In this document: positions 24,083-35,887 of the stretch, one piece after another | Numbering within the stretch: the first letter of the stretch is position 1 | How the letters are laid out: each line of letters opens with the position of its first letter | NCBI GenBank assembly: GCA_021229015.1 | Contig: CM037782.1 | Span: 36,610,038 to 36,674,037 of the forward strand | Direction: 5' to 3' | Length of the DNA stretch: 64,000 bases | DNA from: Solen grandis | Lineage: Eukaryota > Mollusca > Bivalvia > Adapedonta > Solenidae | Made by a program: the position numbers and the translations under genes | The notes under the pieces: generated by a model | What the model was told of the DNA's origin: nothing | The model's input: the letters and a program-made list of their open reading frames with translations, nothing else | Database searches by the model: none

Positions 24083-24349
24083 AGGTTTTCGCACCTCGCA
24101 GTGTGAAAGTCTATTGTTTTTCTGTTGATTTTTTTTCTTCCACCCATTTTTTGTACACGCTCTAGCGGCCAGATGATGAAAGCTACAGTAAAGAAATTTT
24201 AGACATGCAATCACATGTTTCTGAACCTGTGTCTAATGGGTGAAACTTTTCTCTTGTGTTTCTGATTCAGCCATTAGAGGGCGCAAAATATAAAATCACT
24301 CTTTTGCTAATAACTCAATGAGATGAAGGCTGATTTAGATGTGTTTTTA
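24083..24349 (-). repeat. Fragment of hairpin-ended repeat related to the array unit
   Basis: Opens with TTAGGTTTTCGCACCTCGCA and CTATTGTTTTTCTGTTGAT, the reverse complement of the array-unit terminus (hairpin plus AACAATAG side), then CGCTCTAGCGGCC and GCCATTAGAGGGCGC. So the hairpin family of the 6.8-14.1 kb array occurs here in reverse orientation with a different body. Confidence 0.65.
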
Positions 24350-25160
24350 TACCCCCACAAATGAAATTTGGGGGGGGGGTATATAGGAGTCACCCTGTCG
24401 GTCGGTCGGTCCGAATCGGTACGGTCAACTCGGTCTCGCGGTTATATTTAAATATATTTGTCCGAGTGAATTTTCCAAAAATTCTTGTACCTATGTATCG
24501 ATTAAACTTATAGGAGATAGACCTAATGAGATAAAAAAGTGGGCCATAAGAACCTACTGGTATCTGCAGGTATTAATTCAAGACCGGGGGGGGAATTTTG
24601 CCCAAGTCCCATGTTTGAATACTTTTGATTTTGCCAACATACTCCAAAGTTACATAAAAAATCTAACTTTTGATAAAAATTCAACTTTTTTCAGATTGAT
24701 TTGATGGAGAGATACTAGCAAGCTGCACAAAATATCTAAACTCAGCATGTAGTTTTGAAAGAAGTTATTGCCCTTTGTCATTTTTAATCAGTGACTTTGT
24801 GCCGGGGCATAACTCCAATATTTAAAGATGGTAGAGATTCATAGAAATCTTCATATGTAATTGACTTGATGGTATATATCTAAGTTCTTAAGAAAACCAC
24901 ATTTATATACTTAACAGACCATTCACCTCAAAACAAAAATATCACAACTCAAACACCCACAACTACACTGATTTTTATTCTCCTCATGACTTACAACTCT
25001 TGAGTCAAAATCATTTTCTATCTGTTGTCGTATAACAGCTCATCTTCTATCTTCAAATACTTTTATAGCATCATCACAAATACTTTAACCACTTTTCACA
25101 CTAACTGTTATAATCCTTTCATACAAGTATTCTTCACTTCACCACTACTTTTAAAACTGC
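24350..25160. repeat. Element starting 'TACCCCCACAAATG', badly degraded
   Basis: Starts TACCCCCACAAATGAAATTT with a G9 run, then GGAGTCACCCTGTCGGTCGG. The later part (about 24750-25160) reads as if many single bases were dropped. Probably another tandem-core element; no coding content. Confidence 0.5.
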
Positions 25161-25640
25161 ATCATTAGGTTTGCGACTCCAGTGTGAAGCTATTGTTTTC
25201 TGTTGATATTTTTTTTTTTTGTAACGCTCTAGTGGCCAATGATGACTACAGTGTGAACAATTGTTTTAATGTGTCATGTGAATTTCTCTTGTGTCGAAGC
25301 ATTGGGGGTATAAATCACCTTCATTCGATGAAGGGTGTTTAGTTTTTGCATTTTGTTTCTAGTTGACAGCCCAATAAAATATGATCGGTTTCTTAGAAAC
25401 GAGTAACTGAAAAGAACTGTGTTAGGAGAGGTTGAATGTTCGAGTCTTGCATAAAAAGTGAACAAATGAGAGTAGGTCTACAAAAAACCTTCCCATTTTT
25501 GTTTAAGATTAGATAGAAGAGTTCTGTTTGCTGCATACGCTTTGCAAGACATATACGCACAAATATATGGGGTGGCGAATTAGACAGACAGTATACTTTA
25601 TTGACGTAAACTTTACAGTTTCTTGTCATATAAACAGTAT
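25161..25640 (-). repeat. Second copy of the hairpin-ended fragment
   Basis: CATTAGGTTTGCGACTCCAGTGTGAAGCTATTG matches 24080-24110 with scattered one-base losses. The following body (GTTGAATGTTCGAGTCTTGC, GAGTTCTGTTTGCTGCATACG) resembles 31240-31416. Confidence 0.6.
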
Positions 25641-26243
25641 AATTTCAATGTAATAACATCGCATGATCAAAAAAAAAAATTAAGTAGATAAACAAATGTA
25701 AATATTGGAATGTACCATCCTTCATTATCTTAACATTTTTCAAAATTCATTAAAAGAAGCAAGAAATGGTGGAAGTTGAAATACAACAACAAAATCATCT
25801 TGAATCAGAATACAAAGGAGAACATTTAAAATACATTGTAGCATATACAAATGAAGTATGGTATGAACTATCATGTTATAATGGAATGCCTATGTAACAT
25901 AGCTTCTTTTATGAATTTAAAAAAAATTTTTGGTGCTTATAAAAAAATTTTATGTATTTTTTTTTATTCTGAGCTATTATTCAAAGTGATACTCATCTTC
26001 AATATCAAAACTGTTGCAAATATTACAATATCCCAGGGATCTTTCTGTCCTGTTTTGACCATACCTACCAGTTTCTATTTTCAGTTTTTGGGAAGAGAGC
26101 CTCATTCTAGCTAAAGCAATCCTAAATTTATAAGGTAACAAATCTAAACATTGTTCAAATCCAAAACAAACCTTAAAGTATTTATAGGTACATAATGACT
26201 GATAAGTATCTATACTGTTACACCAATTTTGCTTAAAAACATC

Positions 26244-27900
26244 TTATACTCTAGCTTTGAATATAACATGAAAATTCTTAAGATCTAAACAGCCAGGATT
26301 ATTCCATTTCACTTTCAAAACCCAATTTTTTCGACCTTTGTTAATAGTTATCATTAAGCTGTTATATAAAGTAACAACAAGTATATTATTTGACATTAGA
26401 ATCTTGCACCAATATTTAATAATGCGTGTATATCTACTAACAAACAATGGATATCTACCCAACTCACCATACACTCCCATATTACTTGTTAATATTCATA
26501 AGTTTAACGCGTTTACAAAAAACTTTAGATAATACTTTCGACAGGTTTTTTGATTTTCAAATCAATCGTTTCGTTTAAACATGTATGAAAAATAACCATT
26601 CACTAATCGTTTCATCAAAAGGAATTTAAAATTCTTTCAATCCATATTTTTTAGTTTATTAAAAAGGCAAATTCTATTTGTAGACGCTCAATCTCGCTTT
26701 TTCCTTAAACTACGTTTTCGTAATTTTGTAAAAGATTGACTATTATAGCAAGTGTTCGCTAAATAATTTTTAAATTGTCAACCATATTCTAAAAAATTTT
26801 TTTTTTTTTTGCTCAAGAAGTAAACCATTCGCCTTTTTAATAAAGATTTTTATATTTCTCTGTTAACATTACTTGTATATTTATTCAAATAATTAATTTA
26901 AAAGGTTATAAGCTATGTTTAACTCCTTGGAGTTGTTACCAAGTATTTACCATTAATCTCCCGAAAACAATAATAATTTATTTATCATCAATATAAGTGA
27001 ATTATGCTTCGACCGTCAGATTAAAATCTCGGGACCTCAAAAAAGGGCAAAGTGTCGGCAAAATTACCCCCTATTTCAATACAAGCAATTTTTCACAATA
27101 AAATAACGAAAATGGAATTATATCTCACACAAGATTTGACTTGATATACATTTTACCTTCAATTTGCATCTAGCATAATCATTACAATATAAATTTAAGC
27201 CATGCGTTTAGTTACTATCAGCTATCAAAACCCGTTTTCAGACAAAAATTGTATCGTATACATCTCCTTCTATATTGCTCAAAAATATCTTTATCACCCA
27301 AAACGATTCAATACAAACACAGCATCAACAGTTGAACGACCCTTCCGAAATCCGAACTGTGCATCGCTTAGTATATGATTATTTTCTATCCAATCATTCA
27401 ATCTATTATTCAATACAGCTGTAAATATTTTTGAAAAACAACTCACTAAAGTAATTCCTCGATAATTATTAACGTCGGAAAGGTCATTCTTTTTAAAAAT
27501 TGGAACAATAATTCCTCTGGACCATTGTATAGGAAAATGGCCAGAATTAAGTATGGAATTAAAAAGATCTACTAAATGATAAAATATCAAAAGATTCAAT
27601 AAAATATTCATTAAGTAACTCGTCTTTACCAAAAGATTTATTTCTTTTTAGGCATATTATTACATTTTCTATTTCTGATATACTAAAAGGTTTTTCTAAT
27701 TCTTCAAATTTACAATCGTTACTGTTAAAATCATGATACTGAACAAAATTTTCACACTCATCATCCTCAACTGAATCAGTGTTACTATGCAAGGAAGAGA
27801 AATATTCATAAAATTCATTGACCGATATATCCATATTGGTTTTATTGTTCTTACGTTTACAAAAAGGTTTCCAAAATTCCCTAGGTTTGCTATGCCTCAA
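26244..27900 (-). pseudogene. LINE reverse transcriptase, catalytic palm lost
   Basis: 27900-27559 encodes the pre-RT region (FSISEIENVIICLKRNKSFG). A frameshift at about 27600 leads to 27632-27294 with WSRGIIVPIFKKND, NNYRGITLVSCFSKIF and AQFGFRKGRSTVDA, RT blocks 1-2. After 27294 coding similarity stops; about 800 bp of AT-rich sequence with no readable AFD or YADD motif follows before YGELGRYPL at 26470. A deletion or heavy decay removed the active site. Confidence 0.8.
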
Positions 27901-28137
27901 ACGCTCAATCTCGCTGATTTTCCTTCTTTCATATAACCTACGTTTTTTTTTCGTACAAGTTTCTTGTAAAATGATTTGATATTAAGCATAGTGTGACGAG
28001 AAATATCTGTTTTAAATCTGTTACATACACTTAATGATTCAAAATATTTTTTTTTTTTTGCTTCAGAAATTTTTTAAATTTTTTTTTCTTTTAAATAATT
28101 TTATTTTTTTTAATTGATAGCAACATCATTAAGAATG

Positions 28138-29125
28138 TTAGTAAATTTGTCTATTATTAACATCTTGATTATTGAGTGTGTTGACTGCAGTATTTAGCTC
28201 AGTTAATCTACCGATTAAACCACGCCGAAATTCATTTCTCAGTTTATCATTCCAATATATATCAGTGCGCAAGTATGCTTCACCGTCACGATTAACAATC
28301 GTGTCGGGACAAACAATAACAAAACTTAACGGGCAATGGTCAGAGTATTCACACAATGACCCGACACTAAAATTATCAATACAATTGAAATCTTGTTCAT
28401 TCAATAATAAATAATCGATTACACTGGAACCCATATGATTCACACAAGTAAAATTACCTGTAAAATCATTGTATAACCTTCCATTTGCTATACGTAGGCA
28501 TGAATATTTACAAATATCAATCAGTTTAAGGCCATGCGTGTTTGTTACTTTATCAGCAGAAAACCGTGCAGACGAAAAGTCTGGTATGTAATCATCATCA
28601 TCCATGAACTCTATATTGCGGTCAAAAACAATAAAATCATGTTTATCACCAATACGACAATTGAAGTCACCACATAGCATAATTTTGCCCTTGGGTTGAA
28701 AATCATTGATATCATTTTGTAGTATATCAAATAAATTAACATTATTAATATTATATGCCGGCGAGTTCTCGCCCCATATATATACACCTTCTAAAAAAAT
28801 ATCGAAATCTAAATGAAAATAATTTTTATCTAACTTTAACCAAATAATTGTATCAAAATGATTCTGAATAAGTTTAACACCCTTAGAAATAGTATCTTTT
28901 ATGTATATAACAATACCTCCGCTGCATCTCTTCGTCCGTCTATGCTGAAACTTCCTGTAACAGTTTAATGATTTGTATCCACTGATGTCTATAGATGAGT
29001 GTTCGTTAGTCCACGATTCATACAGGAAAAGAATTTCATGTTCGTTTATCTTATTTATAAAATCTTGGTCTTGTAGTTTATACCTGGTAAGTCCAATGAC
29101 ATTCCAAGAAAGGACACTTAGTCCA
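28138..29125 (-). CDS. LINE ORF2 endonuclease domain, open frame
   Basis: The frame is open from about 29125 through 28138, although the only Met near the middle is at 28680, so an ATG-based start understates it. Landmarks in order: LSVLSWNVIGLTRYKL (domain start with the metal-binding Asn), LFLYESWTNE (catalytic Glu), CSGGIVIYIKD, GVYIWGENSPAYN, MLCGDFNCRIGD (Asp/Asn pair), NHMGSSVIDYLL and the terminal YSDHCPLSF (Asp-His). This is a complete exonuclease/endonuclease/phosphatase fold of ~240 residues plus a linker. It lies between a frameshifted ORF1 and a truncated RT, so it is a surviving domain of a dead element rather than a gene. Confidence 0.82.
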
Positions 29126-29199
29126 GCCCCCGCTTCCCGTTAACTTGAGTTGTCACGCGCGTCACGCACCGGCCGTCCGTCTATGTACAACGTGTCGTA

Positions 29200-30058
29200 A
29201 CTCAGCCATGCCGACTTACTGTTGCGTTTGGCTTCCTTAAGCTTAAGCTGAAGGGATTTTCTCTTCGCAGCGATTTCTTCGTGTCTTGTAGTTCGGATCT
29301 GGCCTTTCGAACTATTTCACGATCCTTAAATAGCGTGAATTTCGCCACAATGCTTCTTGGTTTCGTGCTTGAATGCGAGTTACCTCCCATTCTATGTACT
29401 GAAAGTACAACTGAAAGTTATCAACAATGTTTTGAGCCAGTTTTAATTTCTCCACCATGAAGGATCTCACATTGCATTCAGTGACCTCATGTTTCTCCTC
29501 TCTATCTTCAGGGATGTTGGCAAAAATCAAATTATTACGCATAGTCTGGGACTGCATATATAACAATGAATCCTGCATATTCGCCCTATCTCTCTGTAGA
29601 GTCGTTATCTGGTCATTAGCACTACGTAATCTTGCTCACATTTTCATCGTTACTTTTAATGTTATCGTGTACAAATGTCCAATTTTCAACTCACCATCGA
29701 AATTGCTGACTTGCTTCTCCAATTTATCCAGCTTTTCCAGTCTTTTATTCATTCTTGTGATTTTCTCATTCATTCTTTCATTCATTGTTTTGAGATATTC
29801 CATTATGTCATGATTTGAAGGGTTCACATCACTTTTATCACTGACATTAGCACTTTGTCGAGAGTCGGATTCAAACACCGAGTTATCCATGTTGAATAAA
29901 TCTTCAAACAACACAGAGTTTGCGTCCCGTAAAGCGTCACTTACACAATCGCTTTCATTCAGAGTGTCGCTGGAGCCGCCATTTTTCCTACTTTTCGAAT
30001 GGCGCGATTCACCGTTACTGCTATTTTTGCGTTTTTTCTTCCTATTAATTTTTCCCAT
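29200..30058 (-). pseudogene. LINE ORF1-like coiled-coil protein, frameshifted
   Basis: A likely start is the ATG at 30058 (MGKINRKKKRKNSSNG, basic N-terminus) rather than the upstream Met at 30205. The acidic/Ser-rich region is followed by a coiled coil (MNERMNEKITRMNKRLEKLD). After a frameshift near 29640, MRNNLIFANIPEDREEKHEV, the RRM-like half of ORF1, is read at 29540-29490, then KFTLFKDREIVRKARSEL at 29350-29290. This architecture (coiled coil, RRM-like, basic C-terminal half) is that of L1-type ORF1 RNA chaperones, related in layout to the intact ORF at 52525-53457. Confidence 0.75.
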
Positions 30059-30239
30059 GTAAAAAGTTGATACAGCCCATGCACTAGCGTTAAAACCTTT
30101 CACTGTATTCCAATAATTCTCACTGATTATTCTGATTAACTGTAGAAAATATTTAAAATCAACATTTCCACACAGCTTATTTTTCAAACACTTCCTCTTG
30201 ATCACGTGACATCGATAGGGATAGGAAATTAGAGAAATG

Positions 30240-31416
30240 CATGGTTTGTCCTCTAGAAACGGTCAAACTTCACTAAAATTTAGGAAAAATTAAAATTTCA
30301 AAAACATGTTTTTTGTCGCTCCTGACTTGATTTTTTGTTCATTCTTCATGAATTTTTCACACATTATGTATTGTTATGTTTGAAAGAGCCTAACAATCAA
30401 AAAAATGAAAGAAAGTTGCAAAGGTCAAGGTCACATTACACTTATTGTGTTTTTATTCGGCCCCTAATAGCTACAAAACTAAAAATATTTCATTGAGAGT
30501 ATATGAACAAAAGTTTTAGTACTTGAAGAGCTCTTACAAGTGATGTTTAGTTTTTGTAGATAGGACATGATTTGGTCATTCTATGGCAGTCCAAAGTTTG
30601 ATCCTTTTTTGGAATAATTGAAATTCAGTATGTATGCTTCAAATTGTGATATATAAGAAATAGAATGTGTCACTTGTATTGAACTGTTTGCTGCATTGCT
30701 AAGTAACTAATGGTAGAGTTTTAATCAAGTAAAAAAATGCAAAGGTCAAGGTCATATTACGATTTTTTTCTTCGGCCCTCAAATAGCTCTGAAACTAATA
30801 TGTTTTATTAAGAGTATATGAACAAGAGTGCAAGTTCTTAACAAGCTTTTTCCAGTGATGTTTAGTTTTTGAAGATGAGACTTGATTTGGTCATTTTACG
30901 GCCGTCCAAGGTTTGATCCTTTTTAGAACAATTTTCAATTAGTTTTAATACTTTAATTTTGATATATAAGAGATAGAATGTTCGACTAGTGCGACTTGTA
31001 TACTTGATTGAACTGTTTGCTGCATTGGTAGGTACCTAATAGTAAAATTTTAATCAATTTTGTTTGGCTAGTGCGACTTGTACACTTGATTGAACCATTT
31101 GCTACTTTACTTCGTACCTAATAGTAAAATTTTACTAATTTTGTTTCTCATTTTGCCGCTAGGGGGCGCTTTGCTTGAAATCACTCTTTTGCTTATAACA
31201 GAAAAAGTTGAAATCCGATATAATGTGATTTTTTTTTTGCATTCTGTTCCATGTTGATTGCCTAATAAGATAGGTTTCAAAGGTAAGTGTGGCTTGAGGT
31301 TTTAGTGCTACGGAAGGTTGGATGTTCGACCTGCAAAAATCTGGGCAAATTAGGGTTAATTTAATTAATTTTTGTTAGGGATCACATAGAAGAACTATGT
31401 TTGCTGTACTATTGTT
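30240..31416. repeat. Tandem ~318-bp repeat next to the assembly gap
   Basis: Two to three units are marked by CAAAGGTCAAGGTCA(C/T)ATTAC at 30419 and 30737, with shared AGTGATGTTTAGTTTTTG and AACTGTTTGCTGCATTG. The last ~280 bp (GCCGCTAGGGGGCGC ... GGATGTTCGACCTGC) matches the body of the hairpin-family fragments at 24.2-25.5 kb. Confidence 0.65.
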
Positions 31417-31516
31417 NNNNNNNNNNNNNNNNNNNNNNNNNNNNNNNNNNNNNNNNNNNNNNNNNNNNNNNNNNNNNNNNNNNNNNNNNNNNNNNNNNNN
31501 NNNNNNNNNNNNNNNN
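31417..31516. other. Assembly gap (100 N)
   Basis: Exactly 100 N, the usual placeholder for a gap of unknown size. It sits at the boundary of two tandem-repeat blocks, a typical place for assembly failure. Confidence 0.99.
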
Positions 31517-32790
31517 AAATATTTGGTATGTAGCATGATCTTATGACTCTCTACCAAGATTGTTCAAATTATGACCCTGGGGTCAAAATTGGCCCCGCCC
31601 CAGGGGTCACTTGATTTAACAGGCTAATATAGAAAAAAAACTTGAAAAATCTTCTTCTCAGAAACAACAAAGCATGGAGTTTAAATATTTGGTATGTAGC
31701 ATGATCTTATGACTCTCTACAAAGATTGTTCAAATTATGACCCTGGGGTCAAAATTGGCCCTGCCCCAGGGGTCACTTGATTTAACATAGACTAATATAG
31801 AAAAAAAACTTGAAAAATCTTTTCTCAGAAACCACAAGGCATGGAGTTAAGATATTTGGTGTGTAGCATTGTCTAGTGGATCACAACCAAGTTTGTTCAA
31901 ATCATGACCCTGGGGTCAAAATTGGCCCCGCCCCAGGGGTCACTTGATTTTACATAGGCTAATATAGAAAAAAACTTGAAAAATCTTCTTCTCAGAAACC
32001 ACAAGGCCTCGAGTTTAGATATTTGGTATGTAGCATGGTCTTATGACTCTCTACCAAGATTGTTCAAATTATGACCCTGGGGTCAAAATTGGCCCCGCCC
32101 AAGGGGTCACTTGATTTAACATAGGCTGATATAGGAAAAAAACTTGAAAAATCTTCTTCTCAGAAACCACAAGGCATAGAGTTTAGATATTTGGTGTGTA
32201 GCATTGTCTAGTTGATCTCTACCAAGTTTGTTCAAATCATGACCCTGGGGTCAAAATTGGCCCCGCCCCAGGGGTCACTTGATTTAACATAGGCTAATAT
32301 AGGAAAAACTTGAAAAATCTTCTTCTCAGAAACCACAAGGCCTGGGGTTTAGATATTTAGTGTGCAGCATTGTCTAGTAGATCACAACCAAGTTTGTTCA
32401 AAGCATGGCCCTGGGATCAAATTTGGCCCCACCAAGGGGTCACCTGATTTTACATAGGCTAATATAGAAAAAACTTGAAAAACCTTCTTCTCTGAAACCA
32501 CAAGTCCTAGCCTTTTAAATTCCCTGGGGTCAAAATTGGCCCCGCCCCAGGGGTCACATGATTTAACATAGGCTAATAGGAAAAAAACTTGAAAAATCTT
32601 CTTCTCAGACACCACAAAGCATAGCGTTTAGATATTTGGTGTGTAGCATTGTCTAGTCGATTCTTACCAACTTTGTTCAAATCATGACCCTTGGGTCAAA
32701 ATTGGCTCTGCCCCAGGGGTCACTTGATTTTACATAGCCTAATGATACCAGGTGAGCGATCCAGGGCCATCATGGCCCTCTTGTTTTTAT
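31517..32790 (-). repeat. Modular element, eight-unit ~167-bp core
   Basis: Units marked by TGTTCAAAT...GACCCTGGGGTCAAAATTGG at 31561, 31727, 31894, 32061, 32229, 32395 and 32674; one unit near 32515 is shortened. The end GATACCAGGTGAGCGATCCA...CATGGCCCTCTTGTTTTT is the reverse complement of the start at 23284. Its other end lies in or beyond the gap. Confidence 0.88.
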
Positions 32791-33156
32791 TAATATTTGA
32801 CCTGGTGACCTAGTATTTGACCCCACAAGACCCATTTTCGAACTCCTCCGAAATATAATGTAGACAATCATCCTGACCAAATCTAATGAAGATTGGGCTT
32901 ATACTGTGGCCTCTAAAGTGTTCTCGAGGATTTTTCTAAGATTTGACCTGGTTTACCTAGTTTTTAACCCAACGTGACCCATCTCGAAGTCATCCAAGAA
33001 ATCATGTAGTCAACATCCTGACCATCTGTAAACTGTAATGAATATTGGGCAAAAACTATGGCCTCTAGAGTGTTCACAAGCAATTGTTGACGACGCACGA
33101 CAGACAAAAAGCTGACACAAAAGGTCACCCTGAGCACAAGTGCTCAGATGAGTTAA
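32791..33156 (+). repeat. Modular element fragment, 'GACCTGGTGACCTAG' core
   Basis: Two to three core units (ATTTGACCTGGTGACCTAG; GGCCTCTAGAGTGTTCACAA), then GACGACGCACGACAGAC and the end hairpin region CACCCTGAGCACAAGTGCTC with a worn GATGAGTTAAAAA terminus. Confidence 0.8.
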
Positions 33157-33299
33157 AAATGCGGCTCCCACGGTGTTTGCTATATTCCTTTTATAGTTTT
33201 TACAGAAAATTTTAAATATGATCTCTAAAACAAACGGTCAGAAATTAATTTTGTTTGGCACAATGGTCACATAATTGTTCCCTACCATATAAGCTAGTT

Positions 33300-33470
33300 T
33301 TTCCGTATGTCCGTCTTGAACCTGTATTAGCGGCCACCTGTACTAAGCGGTCGACCTGTATTTAGCGGTCAGTTTTTATATTACCAAACTCTAGTATTTT
33401 GCTATATTTTAAAACTTCATTTAGCGGTCACCTCTGTTAATCGGCCACTTTATCTTGTTCCCTTGACTGA
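33300..33470. repeat. Short-period 'AGCGGTC' motif cluster
   Basis: Repeats of the phrase CTGTATT-AGCGG(C/T)CACC appear about six times within 170 bp (TTAGCGGCCACC, TAAGCGGTCGACC, TTAGCGGTCAG, TTAGCGGTCACC, TAATCGGCCAC). No coding capacity. I know similar 'AAGCGGTCACC' sequences in invertebrate noncoding DNA but cannot name the family. Confidence 0.7.
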
Positions 33471-34684
33471 CAGCTTAAGACAGATTTTACTGCATAGCTA
33501 TATTCATTTATTCATATAAAAATGAATAAACCTTCAAATACCTGAAATAATAAAAATTATCATCACCATCATTATGGTAATTAAACTCGTAATTAAGTAT
33601 TAGGTTTATATTATTTGGATTTTTTTAAACTTTATCGTTTTATTATTATTATCATTAATACCTCTTTGCAAATTTTTTGGATGTTTGTTATACTTATAAC
33701 TCGTTGTTCAATTTTTAAAACTATCTCAGACTCTTATGGATATATTTCAATGACTGAGAATCAACCTTTCGTTTCCCTTATACTTCCTATATATGTATTA
33801 TTTCTTCATGTAACATTCCCTGGTTATCAGATACACTGATTCTTTATTTGAATGTTTATTCACAGTTTCAGGAATAGTATAGAATATTGACTTAAAGACA
33901 CCTCAACTGACGAAAGACACTTAAGCTTACGATAAGTCACAATACTATTCACAAGTGAATCCCGCACAGCAGGAGAGTAAACACGTTTAATATATCACGT
34001 ATGTAAAATCAAAGCTTGTAATATATACCAACGTCTTTAATAAAACGATCAAGGTATCAACATAAACAGTATTAAAATGTCTAACATAGATGTCACATTA
34101 GTGATTTAAATAATTAGTTCTAATAAGATTTAAATCAATACAGTCGACTAAAATATGTTTGATAGTATACGGTTCCTGTCAATGTATACACACGGATTGT
34201 TCTTCTCGATTTTAAGAGATAGCAGAGTCAAACAATTATGTCCTATGCACAGGCTACCGGCGTGGTATCCCCCAATGATACAAAGTAACAATTCAAAACA
34301 CATAGGACAGTGGAACTATGCGCCAACGACTGATAATACATTTTCCCTACGCACAGCGCGGGAAGATGGATAACAAAAACCTAAGGATGGTTGAATATAA
34401 TGTAACTTATTATATTTAGCCTTGTCCCAACTAGAATGCCATTTTGAACAGATCAATTTATTCATGGAAGATTTCAAATCTGTAAATGGAATTTTTATAT
34501 CAGCTCAGATGCTGCTTTAGCAGCACGATCAGCTCTCATTACCACGAATTCCCATATGACTGGGAACTCATCAAACTATCATTTATTCCGGAAAATATAG
34601 GTTGTGGTGTTTTATTAAAATATCTTGTATAAGAGGGTAAGAAAAGTTCATATTCTTGATTGTAGAACAGACAAGGAATCAGAA
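33471..34684. other. AT-rich DNA, nothing recognised
   Basis: ORFs of 72-74 codons show no domain or splice context. No SINE or core repeat seen. Confidence 0.45.
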
Positions 34685-35537
34685 GCAAGAGGGCAAAGAT
34701 GGTCCTATGTCGCTCCGGGATGGCCCTGTGTCGCTCACCTGAGTAAAACTTGCTTGACAAAAAATGTGGCATCTAAAGTGTTTTTCTAACATTTGACCTA
34801 GTTTTTAACCCCATGTAACCCGATTTCAAACTCATTTTTCATAAGGGGCCGCCGTGGCCGAACGGTTACAGTCGTGGACTACAAATCTCTCAGCCCCTCA
34901 CCGCTGGGGGTTCGAATCCCGTTAGGGACTTTGGATTTTTCATGTGAGGAAGCCTTCCAGCTGGCTTGCGGTAGGTCGGTGTTCTACCCGGGTACCTCTG
35001 TGTACTCTGGGTCTTCCTCCACCCGTAATTAGCTGGACGTCGCTATATGATTTAAATACTTTCGCAGCGAGGGTAAACTGCAATACAACATCATTTGTCA
35101 TAGCATAAAGACGAATATCCTAACAAAGTTTCATAAAGATTGGGCCAAAAAATGTGACCTCAAGCATGTGAACAAGGTTTTATTAATATTTGACCTAGTT
35201 TTAGTCCCCACATGACAAATTTTCAAATTCATCTGAAATACAATGTAGACAAACATCCTGACCAAGTTTTATGAAGATTGGGCTAAAACTGTGGCCTCTA
35301 GAGTGTTCACAAGGTTTTTCAAACATTTGACCTGGTGACCTAGTTTTGACCCTACGTGACCCAATTTCGGAATCATCCGAGATATCATGTAGACAAACAT
35401 CCTGACCAAGTTCATGAAGATTGGGTCAAAACTGTGGCCTCTAGAGTGTTCACAAGCAATTGTTGGCGACGGACGACGCACGACGGACAAAAAACGGTCA
35501 CAAAAGCTCACCCTGAGCACAAATGCTCAGGTGAGCT
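34685..35537 (+). repeat. Modular element carrying a SINE insertion
   Basis: Start AAGCAAGAGGGCAAAGATGG...CGCTCACCTGAGT; the core GACCTAGTTTT...CATCCTGACCAAG repeats at ~145 bp; the end has GACGGACGACGCACGACGG and a clean hairpin AGCTCACCCTGAGCAC / GTGCTCAGGTGAGCT at 35504-35537. A SINE (34844-35090) interrupts the first unit. Confidence 0.82.
34844..35090 (+). mobile_element. tRNA-derived SINE, copy 1
   Basis: The 5' tRNA-like head has an A box (TGGCCGAACGG) and a perfect B box (GGTTCGAATCC at ~34909). The body AGGAAGCCTTCCAGCTGGCT ... TTAGCTGGACGTCGCTATAT is shared by three other copies. Flanked by an 11/12 target duplication, TCATTTTTCATA (34832-34843) and TCATTTGTCATA (35091-35102). Transcribed by Pol III and mobilised by a LINE in trans. 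It may belong to the V-SINE type described in molluscs (RUDI); that name is unverified. Confidence 0.88.
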
Positions 35538-35800
35538 AAAATGATAAATGTATCGCATGTAAAACTAACTCAATAGCTTTTTCTTCTGCAGAGAAAATCG
35601 AAGCGCCATCCGGGAAACGATATAGTTTTGTGTAAAAATAGCTTATGACTGCACATGTGGTCGTATTGCCATCTTTAGAGCCATCGGTATATATGTAATA
35701 ATGGTTTTCATAAGTACGCCTGCATGATTTCATTGAACTTTGATTGAAATAAAATTGGATCAGTGGTCGATTATTTTTAATTGTGATCACTGAGATTATC
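35536..35800 (-). pseudogene. LINE RNase H domain fragment
   Basis: The minus-strand frame reads HYYIYTDGSKDGNTTTCAVI (first catalytic Asp in YTDGSK) and then DGASIFSAEEKAIELVLHAI (catalytic Glu in SAEEKAI), the RNase H signature of jockey/I/Loa-type non-LTR elements. Only the first half of the domain is present: the adjoining modular element ends at 35537 where the domain is cut. The RT segment of the same element probably lies at 36160-36560, on the far side of a SINE. Confidence 0.8.
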
Positions 35801-35887
35801 TTCAGGTCTTTAAAGTGTCCAAGGTAAAATTTGTGGGACTGTTAAATGACTTTTGTGTCATTTAATAAACCTGAAAATAAGATTCTG

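Larger units (their letters stand above)
25900..30058 (-). mobile_element. Second LINE of the same broad family
   Basis: Minus strand, in order: ORF1 (30058 to ~29200), ORF2 endonuclease (~29125-28138), linker and part of the reverse transcriptase (27900-27294), then C-terminal segments (YGELGRYPL at ~26470, ending with LARMRLSSQKLKIETGRYG at about 26110-26040). The YGELGRYPL and IETGRYG motifs match the 62-5480 LINE, so both belong to one broad family. The palm with the YADD box is missing. The 3' terminus is not clear. Confidence 0.85.

Noticed and set aside
34844..34920. Possible true tRNA gene from A and B boxes
   Set aside because: The same head plus a common 3' body and target duplication occurs in other copies, so it is a SINE head.
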